Shown here piece after piece: positions 17,707-26,432 of a stretch of DNA of 64,000 nucleotides (position 1 is its first letter; each line of letters begins with the position of its first letter). The DNA comes from JALYLC01 sp035696365 (lineage in GTDB: Bacteria > Actinomycetota > Thermoleophilia > Gaiellales > JALYLC01): assembly GCA_035696365.1 (NCBI GenBank), contig DASRQS010000021.1, forward strand, positions 1 through 64,000, written 5' to 3'. The translations under genes and the position numbers were made by a program. The notes beneath the pieces were generated by a model. The model ran no database searches, was not told where the DNA came from, and was given only the letters and a program-made list of their open reading frames with translations.

Positions 17707-18405
17707 GTGGACTCGCCGGCCGCAGCATCGGGGCGCGCGCTGGTCGTGAGCGGCGGGCCGGCACCCGACCCCGCCGAGGTGGGTCCGCTGCCGGCCGGGG
17801 CATTCGTGATCGCAGCCGATTCGGGCCTCGAGCACGCGGCCGTGCTGGGACTGAGCGTGCACGTGCTGATCGGCGATCTCGACTCGGCGAGCCCGGCGGC
17901 CGTGCGCGCAGCCGAGACCGCGGGCGTGCACGTCGAGCGCCATCCGACGGCCAAGGACGCGACCGACCTCGAGCTCGCGCTCGACTACGCGCTCGCCCTC
18001 GGCGCGACTCGCGTCACGGTGGTCAGCGGCGGCGGCGGCGAGCGCCTCGACCACCACCTTGCGGAGCTCGTGCTGCTGGCGGCGCCGCGCTTCGCTCCCC
18101 TCCGGCTCGACGCCCGCATCGGCACGGCGCGCGCGGTCGCGATCCATGGCGGCGACGACCTGACGCTGAAGGGCGCGCCCGGCGCAGTGCTCAGCCTGAT
18201 CGCACTGGGCGGGCCGGCAACCGGCCTCACGACCACAGGAGTGCGCTGGCCGCTGGACTCCGACACGCTGGAGCCCGGCTCGACCCGCGGCGTCAGCAAC
18301 GAGATCGTCGCGAGCCCCGTACGGGTGCAACTGGCGAACGGAAGCCTGTTGGCCGTAGGCACGCACCCGCTGGAACGAGTCGAGCCGGGGAGCAGCCGCG
18401 CATAA
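17707..18405 (+). CDS. thiN: Thiamine diphosphokinase
   Basis: The 232-residue enzyme transfers pyrophosphate from ATP to thiamine, giving thiamine diphosphate. Motifs seen are FVIAADSGLEHA, IGDLDSASP (metal-binding acidic cluster), KDATDLELALDYA and the GGGGERLDHHLAEL loop. The C-terminal part carries the thiamine-binding strands (GVRWPLDSDTLEPGSTRGVSNE; landmark LDSDTLEPGSTRGVSNE). GTG is the chosen start since longer versions would run through the divergent kinase gene. A palindrome follows two bases after its stop. Confidence 0.88.
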   Translation: MDSPAAASGRALVVSGGPAPDPAEVGPLPAGAFVIAADSGLEHAAVLGLSVHVLIGDLDSASPAAVRAAETAGVHVERHPTAKDATDLELALDYALALGATRVTVVSGGGGERLDHHLAELVLLAAPRFAPLRLDARIGTARAVAIHGGDDLTLKGAPGAVLSLIALGGPATGLTTTGVRWPLDSDTLEPGSTRGVSNEIVASPVRVQLANGSLLAVGTHPLERVEPGSSRA

Positions 18406-18406
18406 A

Positions 18407-18423
18407 TTGGGGTCAGACCCCAA
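18407..18423. repeat. GGGGTC/GACCCC palindrome between convergent genes
   Basis: The inverted repeat TTGGGGTCAGACCCCAA is perfect except for its central base. It is flanked by AGTTATTCAT, whose complement ATGAATAACT recurs beside the palindrome at 24.4 kb. It lies between the thiN stop and the end of the convergent NlpC/P60 gene, where a two-way terminator would be expected, although no T-run follows. Confidence 0.75.
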
Positions 18424-18448
18424 GTTATTCATGGCACTAAGTAGGTCG

Positions 18449-19441
18449 TTAGTAGGGCCGGACTGCTCCGACGTACCCGGAGCGACCCTGGATGCTCACG
18501 ATGCGCACCACGTCGCCGGTGTGCGGCGCGTTGATCATCTTGCCGTCGCCCACGTACATTCCGACGTGACCAGGGCCGTCGGACTTGGGCTCCCAGAACA
18601 CGAGATCGCCCGGCTGCAGATCCTGGGGCGCGATGCGGGTGCCCTCGAGGAACTGCCAGGCCGCGTAGTGATCGAGCGTGATGCCGAGCTGCTTGTAGAC
18701 ATACATCATGAGGCCGGAGCAGTCGAAGCCGCCGGTCGGCGTGGAGCCGCCCCAGACGTACGGGATGCCGAGGTAGCGCTTCGCGATCGCGACCGCCTGC
18801 GGGCCGAGCATGCCGCCGTGGCGCGCGCGCACGTCGGTGAAGGAGGTCGTGACCGGCCGCAACCGCAGCGACGCGGGCCGCGCACTCGCGGGCAGCTTCC
18901 CGAGCGAGACCAACGTGCTCCTCGTCATCCACATGCGCGTGGCCTGCACCTCCAGCGAGCGCCCGCTCGCGGAGAACACGAGCAGCGGGGCGCCGAGATG
19001 CGGTGTGTGCAGGAGTAGCGCGAGCGCCCCGGGCGAGACGCGGTGATGGCTCACGGCGCGCTTGGCGGCGGGCGACAGCGCGAGATGCGCGCTGCGCAGG
19101 ACGCGGCGCTCGAGGGCACGGCGGCCGGCCGGCGCGTCCGCACGAGCGCGCAGCATGAGCCTCGGTGGCAGCGAGTAGGGAGCGAGCTTCGGCAGGTGGT
19201 CGATCTCGAGCGCGTCCGAGCGCTGCGGTTGCAGGCGGCGCGGACGCTGCCGGGGCGGCACGTGCAGCTGGCGGGTCGGGACGTCCTCGAGGCCGACCGG
19301 CAGGACCGGCTGGACCAGCGCGGGCACGGGCGCCGCCGCGTTCCCCGTCGCCAGCACACGCGGGATCGCGACCGCAGCGGAGGCGACGCCTGCCACCGCG
19401 AGCATGCCGAAACGGACGATCGCCACCATCCTCCTCTGCAT
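18449..19441 (-). CDS. NlpC/P60 (C40) peptidoglycan endopeptidase
   Basis: The 330-residue protein has an N-terminal signal or anchor (VAIVRFGMLAVAGVASAAVAI), a Pro/Arg-rich linker and a middle region of unknown fold. The C-terminal NlpC/P60 domain (about 215-330) has YLGIPYVWGGSTPTGGFDCSG with the catalytic cysteine (landmark GGFDCSGL), GHVGMYVGDG with the catalytic histidine, and NAPHTGD. Such enzymes cut D-Glu-Dpm links in wall peptides. It lies 51 bases after the L,D-transpeptidase gene on the same strand, likely one wall-remodelling operon. Confidence 0.9.
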   Translation of the reverse strand: MQRRMVAIVRFGMLAVAGVASAAVAIPRVLATGNAAAPVPALVQPVLPVGLEDVPTRQLHVPPRQRPRRLQPQRSDALEIDHLPKLAPYSLPPRLMLRARADAPAGRRALERRVLRSAHLALSPAAKRAVSHHRVSPGALALLLHTPHLGAPLLVFSASGRSLEVQATRMWMTRSTLVSLGKLPASARPASLRLRPVTTSFTDVRARHGGMLGPQAVAIAKRYLGIPYVWGGSTPTGGFDCSGLMMYVYKQLGITLDHYAAWQFLEGTRIAPQDLQPGDLVFWEPKSDGPGHVGMYVGDGKMINAPHTGDVVRIVSIQGRSGYVGAVRPY

Positions 19442-19492
19442 CGGCGCCGGGGGGCCGCGCGACGCTCACCCTTTGGGGTGAGGGAACGCGCG

Positions 19493-20230
19493 TCAGATGA
19501 TCAGGACAGGCGTGCCGAGCGGGATGACGCGGGCCATCCAGAGGATGTTGGTGTCGTCCACGCGCACGCATCCGTGCGACAGCGACGAGCCGAGCGGATC
19601 GGCCAGGCTGGCCCCGTCACGGCCGTGGATGGCGACGCGGCCGGGGCCGCCGCCGTAGTTCAAGAGCACGTCGGAGAAGGCCGTGAGGTGGAGCGCCCAG
19701 GGGCCGAGGAAGCCCTTCGGGTCGGGCTGCGCGAGCTTCTCGTAGATAGCGAAGAGACCACGCGGCGTGGGCGTCTCCGGCTTGCCGATGACCGCCTTGA
19801 AGCTGCGCTGCTTGCGCCCCTTGTCGTAGACGGTCACGGTGTGGGCAGCGCGGTTGACGGTAACGCGCCACGACGTCGTGCTGAGCCGGACGAAGTCCTC
19901 GCGGATCCAGCCGCTCGCGCCGTTCGGGCGATCGGGCAGCGCAACGCGCAGCCAAGCCTTGCCCTGGTACATGCGGGAGTCGAGCACCAGCAGCACGTGC
20001 GGCCCGCCACCCCAGGAGGCGTGCGTCGGCAGGCGCACCATGATGCGCTTGCCCGGCTGCCGGAAGACGTTCGTCGCGATCAAGATCTTGGCCGTCGTAG
20101 AGACGGTGGCGCTCGGGCGCGCGGGCAACTCCACCTTGGCCGGGTCGGCGGCGTACGCCGGAGCCGTGGCCAGCGCGAAGAGGATGGCGCCCGCGATCGC
20201 GGCGCGCAGTGACCGTTGGATCCGCTGCAT
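19493..20230 (-). CDS. L,D-transpeptidase (YkuD domain)
   Basis: The 245-residue exported protein starts at the ATG preceded by GGGAGGGG; a longer in-frame start would bury the signal. The signal peptide is AAIAGAILFALATAPAYAA. An SH3-like segment (GKAWLRVALPDRPNGASGWI) precedes the YkuD domain, whose catalytic motif reads IHGRDGASLADPLG then SSLSHGCVRV with the nucleophile cysteine. It forms 3-3 crosslinks in peptidoglycan. It is the first gene of the pair with the NlpC/P60 peptidase. Confidence 0.92.
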   Translation of the reverse strand: MQRIQRSLRAAIAGAILFALATAPAYAADPAKVELPARPSATVSTTAKILIATNVFRQPGKRIMVRLPTHASWGGGPHVLLVLDSRMYQGKAWLRVALPDRPNGASGWIREDFVRLSTTSWRVTVNRAAHTVTVYDKGRKQRSFKAVIGKPETPTPRGLFAIYEKLAQPDPKGFLGPWALHLTAFSDVLLNYGGGPGRVAIHGRDGASLADPLGSSLSHGCVRVDDTNILWMARVIPLGTPVLII

Positions 20231-20317
20231 GGGGTGTCCCCTCCCCTGCAGCCGCCTGCCGGCCCCTGGGGTGGTTAGGTCCAAACTAGCACTCGCGTCG
20301 GGTTTGGCGAGCAGGAC

Positions 20318-21442
20318 CTATGTGCTGACGAGGTCGCGGTCGGCGTCGATACCGAAGCGGCGGCCGACCTCGCGCAACTCGTCGTCGAGCTGCCACGCAT
20401 CTGGCCGCTCGGCGCCTTCGTGCACCGGCGAGGCGCCCTTGAGCTTCATGCAGCCGGTGTTGTCGCCGATCCTCGCGATCGCGTCCAGCTCGTCCTGATC
20501 CAGCACCGGTCCGGCCGGCACCGCGGCGAGCTCCTCCCGCTTGGCCTCGACGGTCTTGGCACCGGCCCCTGCCTCCTGGATCAGCGTCGGCGCGACGCAG
20601 GCGACGGCGGGCTGGGCGAGCGTCCAGGCGCAGGACAGCTGCAGCATGGTCAGCCCGTGGCGGTCGGCGATCGGCCGCAGCTCGTCCAGCCGCGCCCGCC
20701 CCGCCTCGACCCAGCCGGCGGGCCGGTAGCGGCGGTGATCGCCCTCGATCAGCAGGCCCTCGTCCGGCACGTCGTCGTGGAAGAGCCCGCCGTAGTCGAC
20801 GACGCGCGCGAGCACCCGCACCCCGTGGCGCTCGCAGGCGGGCAACGCAAGACGACCCGGCCAGGGCTCCAGCGGATTGAGGATCAGCATCGCCCAGTCG
20901 ATCTGGTCGCCGAAGCGCTCCAGGCACCCGATGACGTCGAGTGTGAAGCCGTTGGCGGGACCCGGAGCGACGCCGATCCCGTTGCACAGCCCGGCCTCGC
21001 GCAGACCGGCCATCGCGTCCCAGACCGCCGGGGACGTGTAGCCGATGCGATCGGGGTTGTGGAGCAGCAGCAGGTCGAAGTGATCGACGCCACAGCGCTC
21101 GAGGCTGCGCTCGGTCGCCTGGCGCAGGTAGCCGGCGTACTCGCCGGTGCCGCGCTGCGAGGTGAAACGCGGAAAGCCCTTGGCCCCGTCGCGCTGCGTG
21201 CCGTAGAAGTCGTGGCCCACCGCTCCGATCAGCGAGAAGGACTCGCGCGGCAACCCGCCGAGCGCTCGGCCGACAGCGAGATCGGCCTCGCCCGCGCCGT
21301 AGACGTCGGCCGTGACGACGGTGTGGATCGCCTCGTCGGGGCGCAGGAGGCGGACGAAGCGATCGTCGTCGAGCGGCTCGCCGAAGTGCATGTACCGCCC
21401 GCCGCTCCACGCGCCGAGCGCGGTGTGACCGGGTGCGCTCAT
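20318..21442 (-). CDS. Aldo/keto reductase
   Basis: The 374-residue TIM-barrel oxidoreductase opens with the family's strand and the tyrosine region TADVYGAGEADLAVGRAL, followed by DHFDLLLLHNPDRIGYTSP and the late cofactor segment CVAPTLIQEAGAGAKTVEAKREELAAV. It is longer than typical members (about 330), with a C-terminal extension containing MKLKGASPVHEG. Its substrate is unknown. It lies 14 bases after the amine oxidase gene on the same strand, so the two probably form an operon in which the reductase could act on an aldehyde made by the oxidase. Confidence 0.85.
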   Translation of the reverse strand: MSAPGHTALGAWSGGRYMHFGEPLDDDRFVRLLRPDEAIHTVVTADVYGAGEADLAVGRALGGLPRESFSLIGAVGHDFYGTQRDGAKGFPRFTSQRGTGEYAGYLRQATERSLERCGVDHFDLLLLHNPDRIGYTSPAVWDAMAGLREAGLCNGIGVAPGPANGFTLDVIGCLERFGDQIDWAMLILNPLEPWPGRLALPACERHGVRVLARVVDYGGLFHDDVPDEGLLIEGDHRRYRPAGWVEAGRARLDELRPIADRHGLTMLQLSCAWTLAQPAVACVAPTLIQEAGAGAKTVEAKREELAAVPAGPVLDQDELDAIARIGDNTGCMKLKGASPVHEGAERPDAWQLDDELREVGRRFGIDADRDLVST

Positions 21443-21456
21443 CGGCCCGCAGTCTG

Positions 21457-22749
21457 TCAGCTTGCCCTCAGCAGCGCCTGCACCTGGAGTGACGCGCGCA
21501 GGCCTGACTCGATGGCGCCGTCGACGTAGCCGCTCCAGCCGTCGGCGAAGTCCGAGCCGGCGAAGACGAGGCCGCCCTCGGGCTGTTGCATCGCGGCGTG
21601 GTGATGCGCGTACCAGCCCGGGCGGTGAATCGCCCAGGTGCCTCGCGTGAACTCGTCGGCCAGCCAGTCGTGCGCCGTCGCGTCCACGATCTCGAGCCCG
21701 GGGTGCAGCTGATCAAGGGCCCGCTGCAGAGCTGCGCGATCCTCGACGTCGACCACCGCGGCGTCGCGGCCGAAGCCGACGAGCAACTGCCCGCCGTCGG
21801 GCAACAGGCGGTCGACCATCAGATACCCGAACGGGTGCGCCGGCGCCATCGCGTTGATGCCGCGGTTCTCGCCTCTCACCCTCAACCACAGCTTGATTCC
21901 GCGCGACGCCTGGCCGAGCGCGATCGCGTCGCGCCTCGCGTGCGAGAGCCCAGTGCCGAAGTCGATGTGCGGCAGTACGTTGAGCGGCACGGTCAGGACG
22001 CAGGTCCGTGCCCTCAGGATGTCGCCGGTACGGGTGCGGACCTCGATTCCGTCGCTGACCGGGCCCACGGAGTCGACGGGCGTCGAGAGCCACTGCGCGA
22101 ACGGCGCCTGCGCTGCCATTGCGTTGATCAGACCGCGCGTCCCGGCCCCGAACGTGTAGCGGCCTCCGGCATCCTCCGCCAGCTCGAGGCTCCTGCCGGC
22201 CAGCGCGTGCAGACGCAGCATGCTGACCGCGCCGGCATCGTCGAGGTAGGCGTGCGCAGCGCCCTCGAGCTCTGCGACCAGCACGTCGCGCTCCTCGGGG
22301 GTGAGACCCAGCTCGTCGACGCGCTGCTGGATCGACTGCGCATCGAAGGGCGCCAGCGCATCGATCGCGAAGAGCGGATCGTGCGGCCGCGGCAGGGCCG
22401 TCGAGGCAGGCTCGACGAAGCGGTTCCACGCGCGCAACGCGATCGCGTGGCGCGCGTCGGCTGTCCCCGTCCGCCGCTCGCCATCGACCGTCCATGCGTA
22501 CAGCTCGGCGGCGGCGCTCTCGCCGATGCCCTGGCCCGCGCGCTTCAGCTCCGACCAGGCGTACGGCTGATGCCAATGCACCCAGCCCCCGCCCAGCTCG
22601 ATCTCATCGCCACCCCAATCGCGGTACCACGTGCGCCCGCCCAGACGGTCTCGCGCCTCGATCAGCGTGCAGTCCAGGCCCGCGTTCGTCAGCTCTCGCG
22701 CCGCCGTGACGCCTGCAAAGCCCCCACCGATGACGATCGCGTCAAGCAC
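21457..22749 (-). CDS. Flavin-containing amine oxidase
   Basis: The 430-residue FAD enzyme has the dinucleotide-binding opening VIGGGFAGVTAARELTNAG and the ARDRLGGRTW motif. Then comes the flavin-site GGWVHWHQPYAW and the C-terminal FAD contact FAGSDFADGWSGYVDGAIESG. This is the monoamine oxidase/phytoene-desaturase-like superfamily, and the GGWVHW motif is shared by bacterial MAO and tyramine or putrescine oxidases. It oxidises an amine to an aldehyde with release of ammonia and peroxide. It is upstream partner of the aldo/keto reductase. Confidence 0.88.
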   Translation of the reverse strand: MLDAIVIGGGFAGVTAARELTNAGLDCTLIEARDRLGGRTWYRDWGGDEIELGGGWVHWHQPYAWSELKRAGQGIGESAAAELYAWTVDGERRTGTADARHAIALRAWNRFVEPASTALPRPHDPLFAIDALAPFDAQSIQQRVDELGLTPEERDVLVAELEGAAHAYLDDAGAVSMLRLHALAGRSLELAEDAGGRYTFGAGTRGLINAMAAQAPFAQWLSTPVDSVGPVSDGIEVRTRTGDILRARTCVLTVPLNVLPHIDFGTGLSHARRDAIALGQASRGIKLWLRVRGENRGINAMAPAHPFGYLMVDRLLPDGGQLLVGFGRDAAVVDVEDRAALQRALDQLHPGLEIVDATAHDWLADEFTRGTWAIHRPGWYAHHHAAMQQPEGGLVFAGSDFADGWSGYVDGAIESGLRASLQVQALLRAS

Positions 22750-22855
22750 GCGCGGAGTCTAACCGACCACCTGACTGACGAGTCAGGCAAGGTGACGGAC
22801 GCCGCGCAGCGCCTGCATCCCGGTAGCATCCACTCGAGCTGCGAAGGAGCCGGGC

Positions 22856-23581
22856 GTGGACGGGCACGGTGCGATCAACGATACGGCGCGTGCCCTTTTC
22901 GCACCTCTCGGTGGCGATTACGACCGCTGGGCGGCCATCCTCTCCTTCGCGCAGGATCCACGTTGGCGGCGCTTCCTCGTGGAGCACGTCCCCGTCGAGC
23001 CCGACGCGCGCGTGCTGGACGTCGCCACGGGCACGGGCGCGATCGCCCGCGCGCTCGTGCGTCGCTACGGCTGCCGCGTCGTGGGCGTCGACCAGTCACC
23101 GCAGATGCTCGAGGGCGCGCGCGAGCGCATTGGCAACGCGGGCCTCGCCGATCGCATCGAGCTGCTCCTCGGCAGCGCCGAGGAGCTCGATTTCGACCAG
23201 GGCTCTTTCGACGCTCTCACCGCCGGCTACCTGCTGCGCTACCTGGACGATCCGCTGCGTACCGTCGGCGATCTGCTGCGCTTCGTGCGGCCGGGCGGGC
23301 CGTTCGCGCTGCTCGACTTCTCCGTGCCTCCCAACGTCGCTGCGCGCGGCCTCTGGCACCTCTACACCGGAGTCGGCCTGCCGGTGCTGGGCCGCCTGGT
23401 GTCGCCCGGCTGGGCGGAGGTCGGGCGCTATCTGCGCCCCAGCATCACGGCCTTCGACGCCGACTACCCGCCCCCGGCGCTGCGCGAGCTGCTGCTCGAG
23501 GCCGGCGCGGCGAACGTGAACGTGCGCCGGATGAGCCTCGGTGGCGGACTTGTCGCGTGGGGAGTGCGCGCTGTCCGGTGA
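22856..23581 (+). CDS. UbiE/MenG-like class I methyltransferase
   Basis: The 241-residue SAM-dependent methyltransferase starts with GTG after AAGGAG. The Rossmann fold shows VLDVATGTGAIARALV (motif I), VVGVDQSPQMLEGARERI (motif II), and the UbiE-like AGYLLRYLDDP followed by RPGGPFALLDFS. The closest well-known role is demethylmenaquinone or ubiquinone C-methylation. It is followed, with a 41-base overlap, by a membrane protein, and the pair may act on a lipid-soluble quinone. The substrate is inferred. Confidence 0.8.
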   Translation: MDGHGAINDTARALFAPLGGDYDRWAAILSFAQDPRWRRFLVEHVPVEPDARVLDVATGTGAIARALVRRYGCRVVGVDQSPQMLEGARERIGNAGLADRIELLLGSAEELDFDQGSFDALTAGYLLRYLDDPLRTVGDLLRFVRPGGPFALLDFSVPPNVAARGLWHLYTGVGLPVLGRLVSPGWAEVGRYLRPSITAFDADYPPPALRELLLEAGAANVNVRRMSLGGGLVAWGVRAVR

Positions 23582-24305
23582 TGTAGAGCGCGTCGCGTTC
23601 TACGCCCTCCGCCCCGGCGGGGCGAGGGATGTCATCACGCTGCTGCACCCGCCGTACACGGCCTGGCACCTCTCCTACGTCGCGCTCGGAGCGGGGCTCG
23701 CCAAGCAGGTCGACGGGGCGCGTCTGGCCTGGACGATGGCCGCCTTCCTGCTGGCGGTTGGCATCGCCGCGCACTGTCTCGACGAGCTGAACGGCCGGCC
23801 GCTCGGCACCCGTCTGCCCTCCTCCGCCCTGGTGGTCGCGAGCGCCCTGTCGCTGGCCGGCGCCGCGGCGATCGGCCTCTGGGGCGTGGCCTCGATCAGC
23901 GTCTGGCTCCTGCCGTTCGTGCTCGTCGGCGTGGCACTCGTGCTCGCCTACAACCTCGAGCTGTTCGGCGGGGCGCTGCACTCCGACCAGGTCTTCGCGC
24001 TCGGCTGGGGCGCCTTCCCCGTGCTCGTCGCCGGGTTTGCGCAGACGGGAGCGATCGAGCTGCCCGTCGTGCTGGGAGCCGCGTTCGCGGCCGCCACGAG
24101 CCTGGCGCAGCGCTATCTCTCGAACTGGGCGCGCCGCCTGCGCCGCGGCGGCCTGCGGGTGGAGGGCTTCGTCGAGCACGCGGGCGAGGAGCGCGAGGCG
24201 CTCGACGTCGCCACCCTCACGACGCCGGCGGAGCTGGCGCTGCGCGCGCTCGCCTACGCCCACGTGCTGCTGGCCGCCGCGCTCATCGCGCTGCGCTTCA
24301 CCTGA
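23541..24305 (+). CDS. Integral membrane protein, possibly UbiA-like
   Basis: The 254-residue protein has about six membrane-spanning stretches (for example VVASALSLAGAAAIGLWGVA and VWLLPFVLVGVALVLAYNLEL). HCLDELNGRPLGTRLP after the second helix resembles the polar loop of UbiA-type prenyltransferases, but the full NDxxDxxxD motif is not present. The GTG at 23541 lies inside the methyltransferase gene; no better start is visible before the conserved LLHPPYTAWHLSYVALG. A pairing of quinone-type methyltransferase and UbiA-like protein would make sense, but this is a guess. Confidence 0.6.
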   Translation: MADLSRGECALSGDVERVAFYALRPGGARDVITLLHPPYTAWHLSYVALGAGLAKQVDGARLAWTMAAFLLAVGIAAHCLDELNGRPLGTRLPSSALVVASALSLAGAAAIGLWGVASISVWLLPFVLVGVALVLAYNLELFGGALHSDQVFALGWGAFPVLVAGFAQTGAIELPVVLGAAFAAATSLAQRYLSNWARRLRRGGLRVEGFVEHAGEEREALDVATLTTPAELALRALAYAHVLLAAALIALRFT

Positions 24306-24328
24306 CGGCGCGCGCGCCTGCGCAAACC

Positions 24329-24416
24329 GGGTCTGGCCCTGATGTCCCGCGGGACATCAAGGGCCAGACCCCGAGTGTCCCGCTTGTGGCATGAATAACT
24401 TGAGGTCTGGACCCCC
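24329..24416. repeat. Long palindrome plus GAATAAC-type repeat between convergent genes
   Basis: Arms GGTCTGGCCCTGATGTCCC and GGGACATCAAGGGCCAGACC (24329-24370) pair almost perfectly around a CGC-type centre, forming a strong hairpin. It is followed by ATGAATAACTTGAGGTCTGG, the same flank as at 18.4 kb on the other strand. It fills the gap between the convergent membrane-protein and MetE-like genes and is likely to end both transcripts. Confidence 0.75.
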
Positions 24417-24434
24417 GACGTGTGGACCGCTGCC

Positions 24435-25553
24435 CTAGCCCCAGACCTCGCGCGCGGTCTCGACGATCAGGTTCAGCTTCGCGGCCTGCTCGTCCATCGT
24501 GAGGTCGTTGCCGTCGACCGTCGAGGAGAAGCCGCACTGCCCGGAGAGGCAGAGCTGGTCGATGTCGGCGAATTTGCTTGCGTCGTCGATGCGCCGCTTG
24601 ATCTCGTCCTTCTGCTCCAGCTCGCCGGTCTTCGTCGTCACGATCCCCAGCACGACGACCTTGCCGGGCGGGAGGAAGCGCAACGGCTCGAAGCCGCCGG
24701 AGCGCTCGTCGTCCCACTCCATGAAGAACCCGTCGACCTGGAGCTCGTTCAGCAGCACCTCGGCGACGTACGAGTAGTCGCCGGAGGCGTACCAGGAGGA
24801 GCGGAAGTTGCCCCGGCACATGTGCGTCGTGATGCGCATGCCCTCGGGCCGGCTTGCGATGGCCTGGTTGAGGTAGCGGATGTAGGCCTCGTGCTGGTGC
24901 TCGGCGTCGCCGCCGAGCTCTGCGATGTGCTCGCGCTGGGTGGGGTCGTTGAGATAGGCGAGACTCGTGTCGTCGAGCTGCAGGTAGCGACAGCCGAGAT
25001 CGCCCAGGCGCGAGACCTCCTCGCGGTAGGCCGCGGTCAGATCGGCCCAGAATTCGTCCAGCTCGGGGTAGATCGTCTCGTCGATCGCGGCCCGCCCGCC
25101 GCGGTAGTGCACCATGCTCGGCGACGGGATCGTGAGCTTCGGCACCGCCGTGCTCACGGTGTCGCGCAGGAACGCGAAGTCGTCGGCGAAGATCGTGTGG
25201 TCGAGGCGCACGCGCTCGTCGACGCGCATCGACGCCGGCGTGAACGTGATCGTGCCGGTGGGGTTCTTGAACTCCACGGCGAGGTCGGAGGCCTGCTTCT
25301 TGACGCCGCCCAGCTGGTAGATGAAGTCCATGTGCCAGGAGCCGCGGCGCAGCTCGCCGTCCGTGGCCGACTCGAGGCCGACCGCCTCCTGCATGCGCAC
25401 GGCGTCGCGGATCGCCTCGTCCTCGATGCCGCGCAATTCCTCCGCCTCGATCCTCCCTCCGGCGTGGTCGGCACGCGCCTGCAACAGCTCTGGCGGGCGC
25501 AGCAGGCTGCCGACGTGATCTGCGCGGAACGGGGCCTCGCTGCGCCAGCTCAT
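24435..25553 (-). CDS. MetE-like cobalamin-independent methionine synthase family protein
   Basis: The 372-residue single-barrel protein corresponds to the C-terminal catalytic half of MetE (YxjG/MesD-like short forms). Zinc-ligand regions are present: THMCRGNFRS (His and Cys) and LCLSGQCGFSS (Cys); RYLQLDDTSLAYL is the substrate strand. Short MetE-like proteins use simple methyl donors or a partner protein instead of the N-terminal folate half. The ATG has GAGGAGG nine bases upstream. It is divergent from a hypothetical gene 84 bases away. Confidence 0.88.
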   Translation of the reverse strand: MSWRSEAPFRADHVGSLLRPPELLQARADHAGGRIEAEELRGIEDEAIRDAVRMQEAVGLESATDGELRRGSWHMDFIYQLGGVKKQASDLAVEFKNPTGTITFTPASMRVDERVRLDHTIFADDFAFLRDTVSTAVPKLTIPSPSMVHYRGGRAAIDETIYPELDEFWADLTAAYREEVSRLGDLGCRYLQLDDTSLAYLNDPTQREHIAELGGDAEHQHEAYIRYLNQAIASRPEGMRITTHMCRGNFRSSWYASGDYSYVAEVLLNELQVDGFFMEWDDERSGGFEPLRFLPPGKVVVLGIVTTKTGELEQKDEIKRRIDDASKFADIDQLCLSGQCGFSSTVDGNDLTMDEQAAKLNLIVETAREVWG

Positions 25554-25637
25554 GCTGTCCTCCTCGACACGACTACGACAGCGACTATACGACCCACGGC
25601 GTTTCAGAGTTGACGGCCCGGGTATCGCGAAAGGACT

Positions 25638-26162
25638 ATGTCGCAAACGTACTTGGCCATCTATCTCCAGGATCATCTCGCCGGCTCGACGTCCGGCGCC
25701 AACCTCGCGCGGCGAGCTGCCAGACACAACCAAGGCACGCCCACCGGGCGCCGGCTCGAGCAGATCGCGCACGAGATCGAGGAGGATCGCGAGACGCTCC
25801 TCCGGTTGATGGCGGAGCTCGGCATTCGGCCCTCCCGGGCCAAGAATGCCGCCGCGTGGGTCATCGAGCGCGTCTCGCGCCTCAAGCCCAATGGCCGGGG
25901 CCACGGCGATACGTCGCTCCTTCGCATGCACGAGCTCGAGGCCTTGTCGCTCGGCATCGCGGGCAAACTCGCCCTCTGGGAGGCACTCCGCGTGGCACCC
26001 GAGTCGGCGGCGATCGCCAACCTGGATCTCGAAGTGCTGCACGAGCGCGCCCGCAGTCAGCGCGAGCGCGTCGAGATCGAGCGCCTCGCGCTCGCCCGCG
26101 TCGCCCTCTCGCTCTCGCCCGAGACGCCGCAGCCTCAGCTCGAGCACGCGCGCGCCAGCTAG
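25638..26162 (+). CDS. Conserved hypothetical helical protein
   Basis: This is a 174-residue, almost entirely helical soluble protein. It shows YLAIYLQDHLAGSTSGANLARRAA near the start and repeated Arg/Glu-rich helices (EIEEDRETLLRLMAELGI; LHERARSQRERVEIERLAL). The layout, with two four-helix-like halves and the phrase LNDHLAG.T.G..L.RR, is familiar from hypothetical proteins of Solirubrobacterales, but no role is known. It ends convergent with the DUF6510 gene, overlapping by four bases. Confidence 0.7.
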   Translation: MSQTYLAIYLQDHLAGSTSGANLARRAARHNQGTPTGRRLEQIAHEIEEDRETLLRLMAELGIRPSRAKNAAAWVIERVSRLKPNGRGHGDTSLLRMHELEALSLGIAGKLALWEALRVAPESAAIANLDLEVLHERARSQRERVEIERLALARVALSLSPETPQPQLEHARAS

Positions 26163-26431
26163 CCCTCCGCGCGGATCTCCAGACAGCGGAGACGGTCGAA
26201 GCCCAGCCAGTAGCGCCCGTCCTCCTTGACGATCGTGAGCAGCACCGAGTCGCAGCGCGGGCAGCGGAGGACCGCGCCCGGCGCGTGCGCGTAGACGCGC
26301 GTCTCCGCGAGCGGCCCGGTCATGCCGCAGGAGCCGCACGTGCCCCTCGCGACCGTCAGCTCGTACTGGAACAGCTCGCCGAAGACTCCGGCGAGCGCAT
26401 TTCCGTCGAGCACCAGCTCTGCATCGTCCAT
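26159..26431 (-). CDS. DUF6510 zinc-ribbon protein
   Basis: The 90-residue protein has two cysteine pairs, CGSCGM and CPRC, spaced as in a zinc ribbon, within the DUF6510 layout (LDGNALAGVFGELFQYELTVA, shown here as LDGNALAGVFGELF; ending CLEIRAEG-like). It lies one base after the flavin reductase gene. DUF6510 genes commonly accompany this reductase and a sulfite-oxidase-like protein, so it is probably an accessory or regulatory part of that redox module. Confidence 0.8.
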   Translation of the reverse strand: MDDAELVLDGNALAGVFGELFQYELTVARGTCGSCGMTGPLAETRVYAHAPGAVLRCPRCDSVLLTIVKEDGRYWLGFDRLRCLEIRAEG

Positions 26432-26432
26432 G

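Noticed and set aside
24435..26339. 634-residue version of the MetE-like protein
   Set aside because: The extra 262 residues are antisense to a conserved hypothetical gene. The ATG at 25553 has a strong ribosome site.
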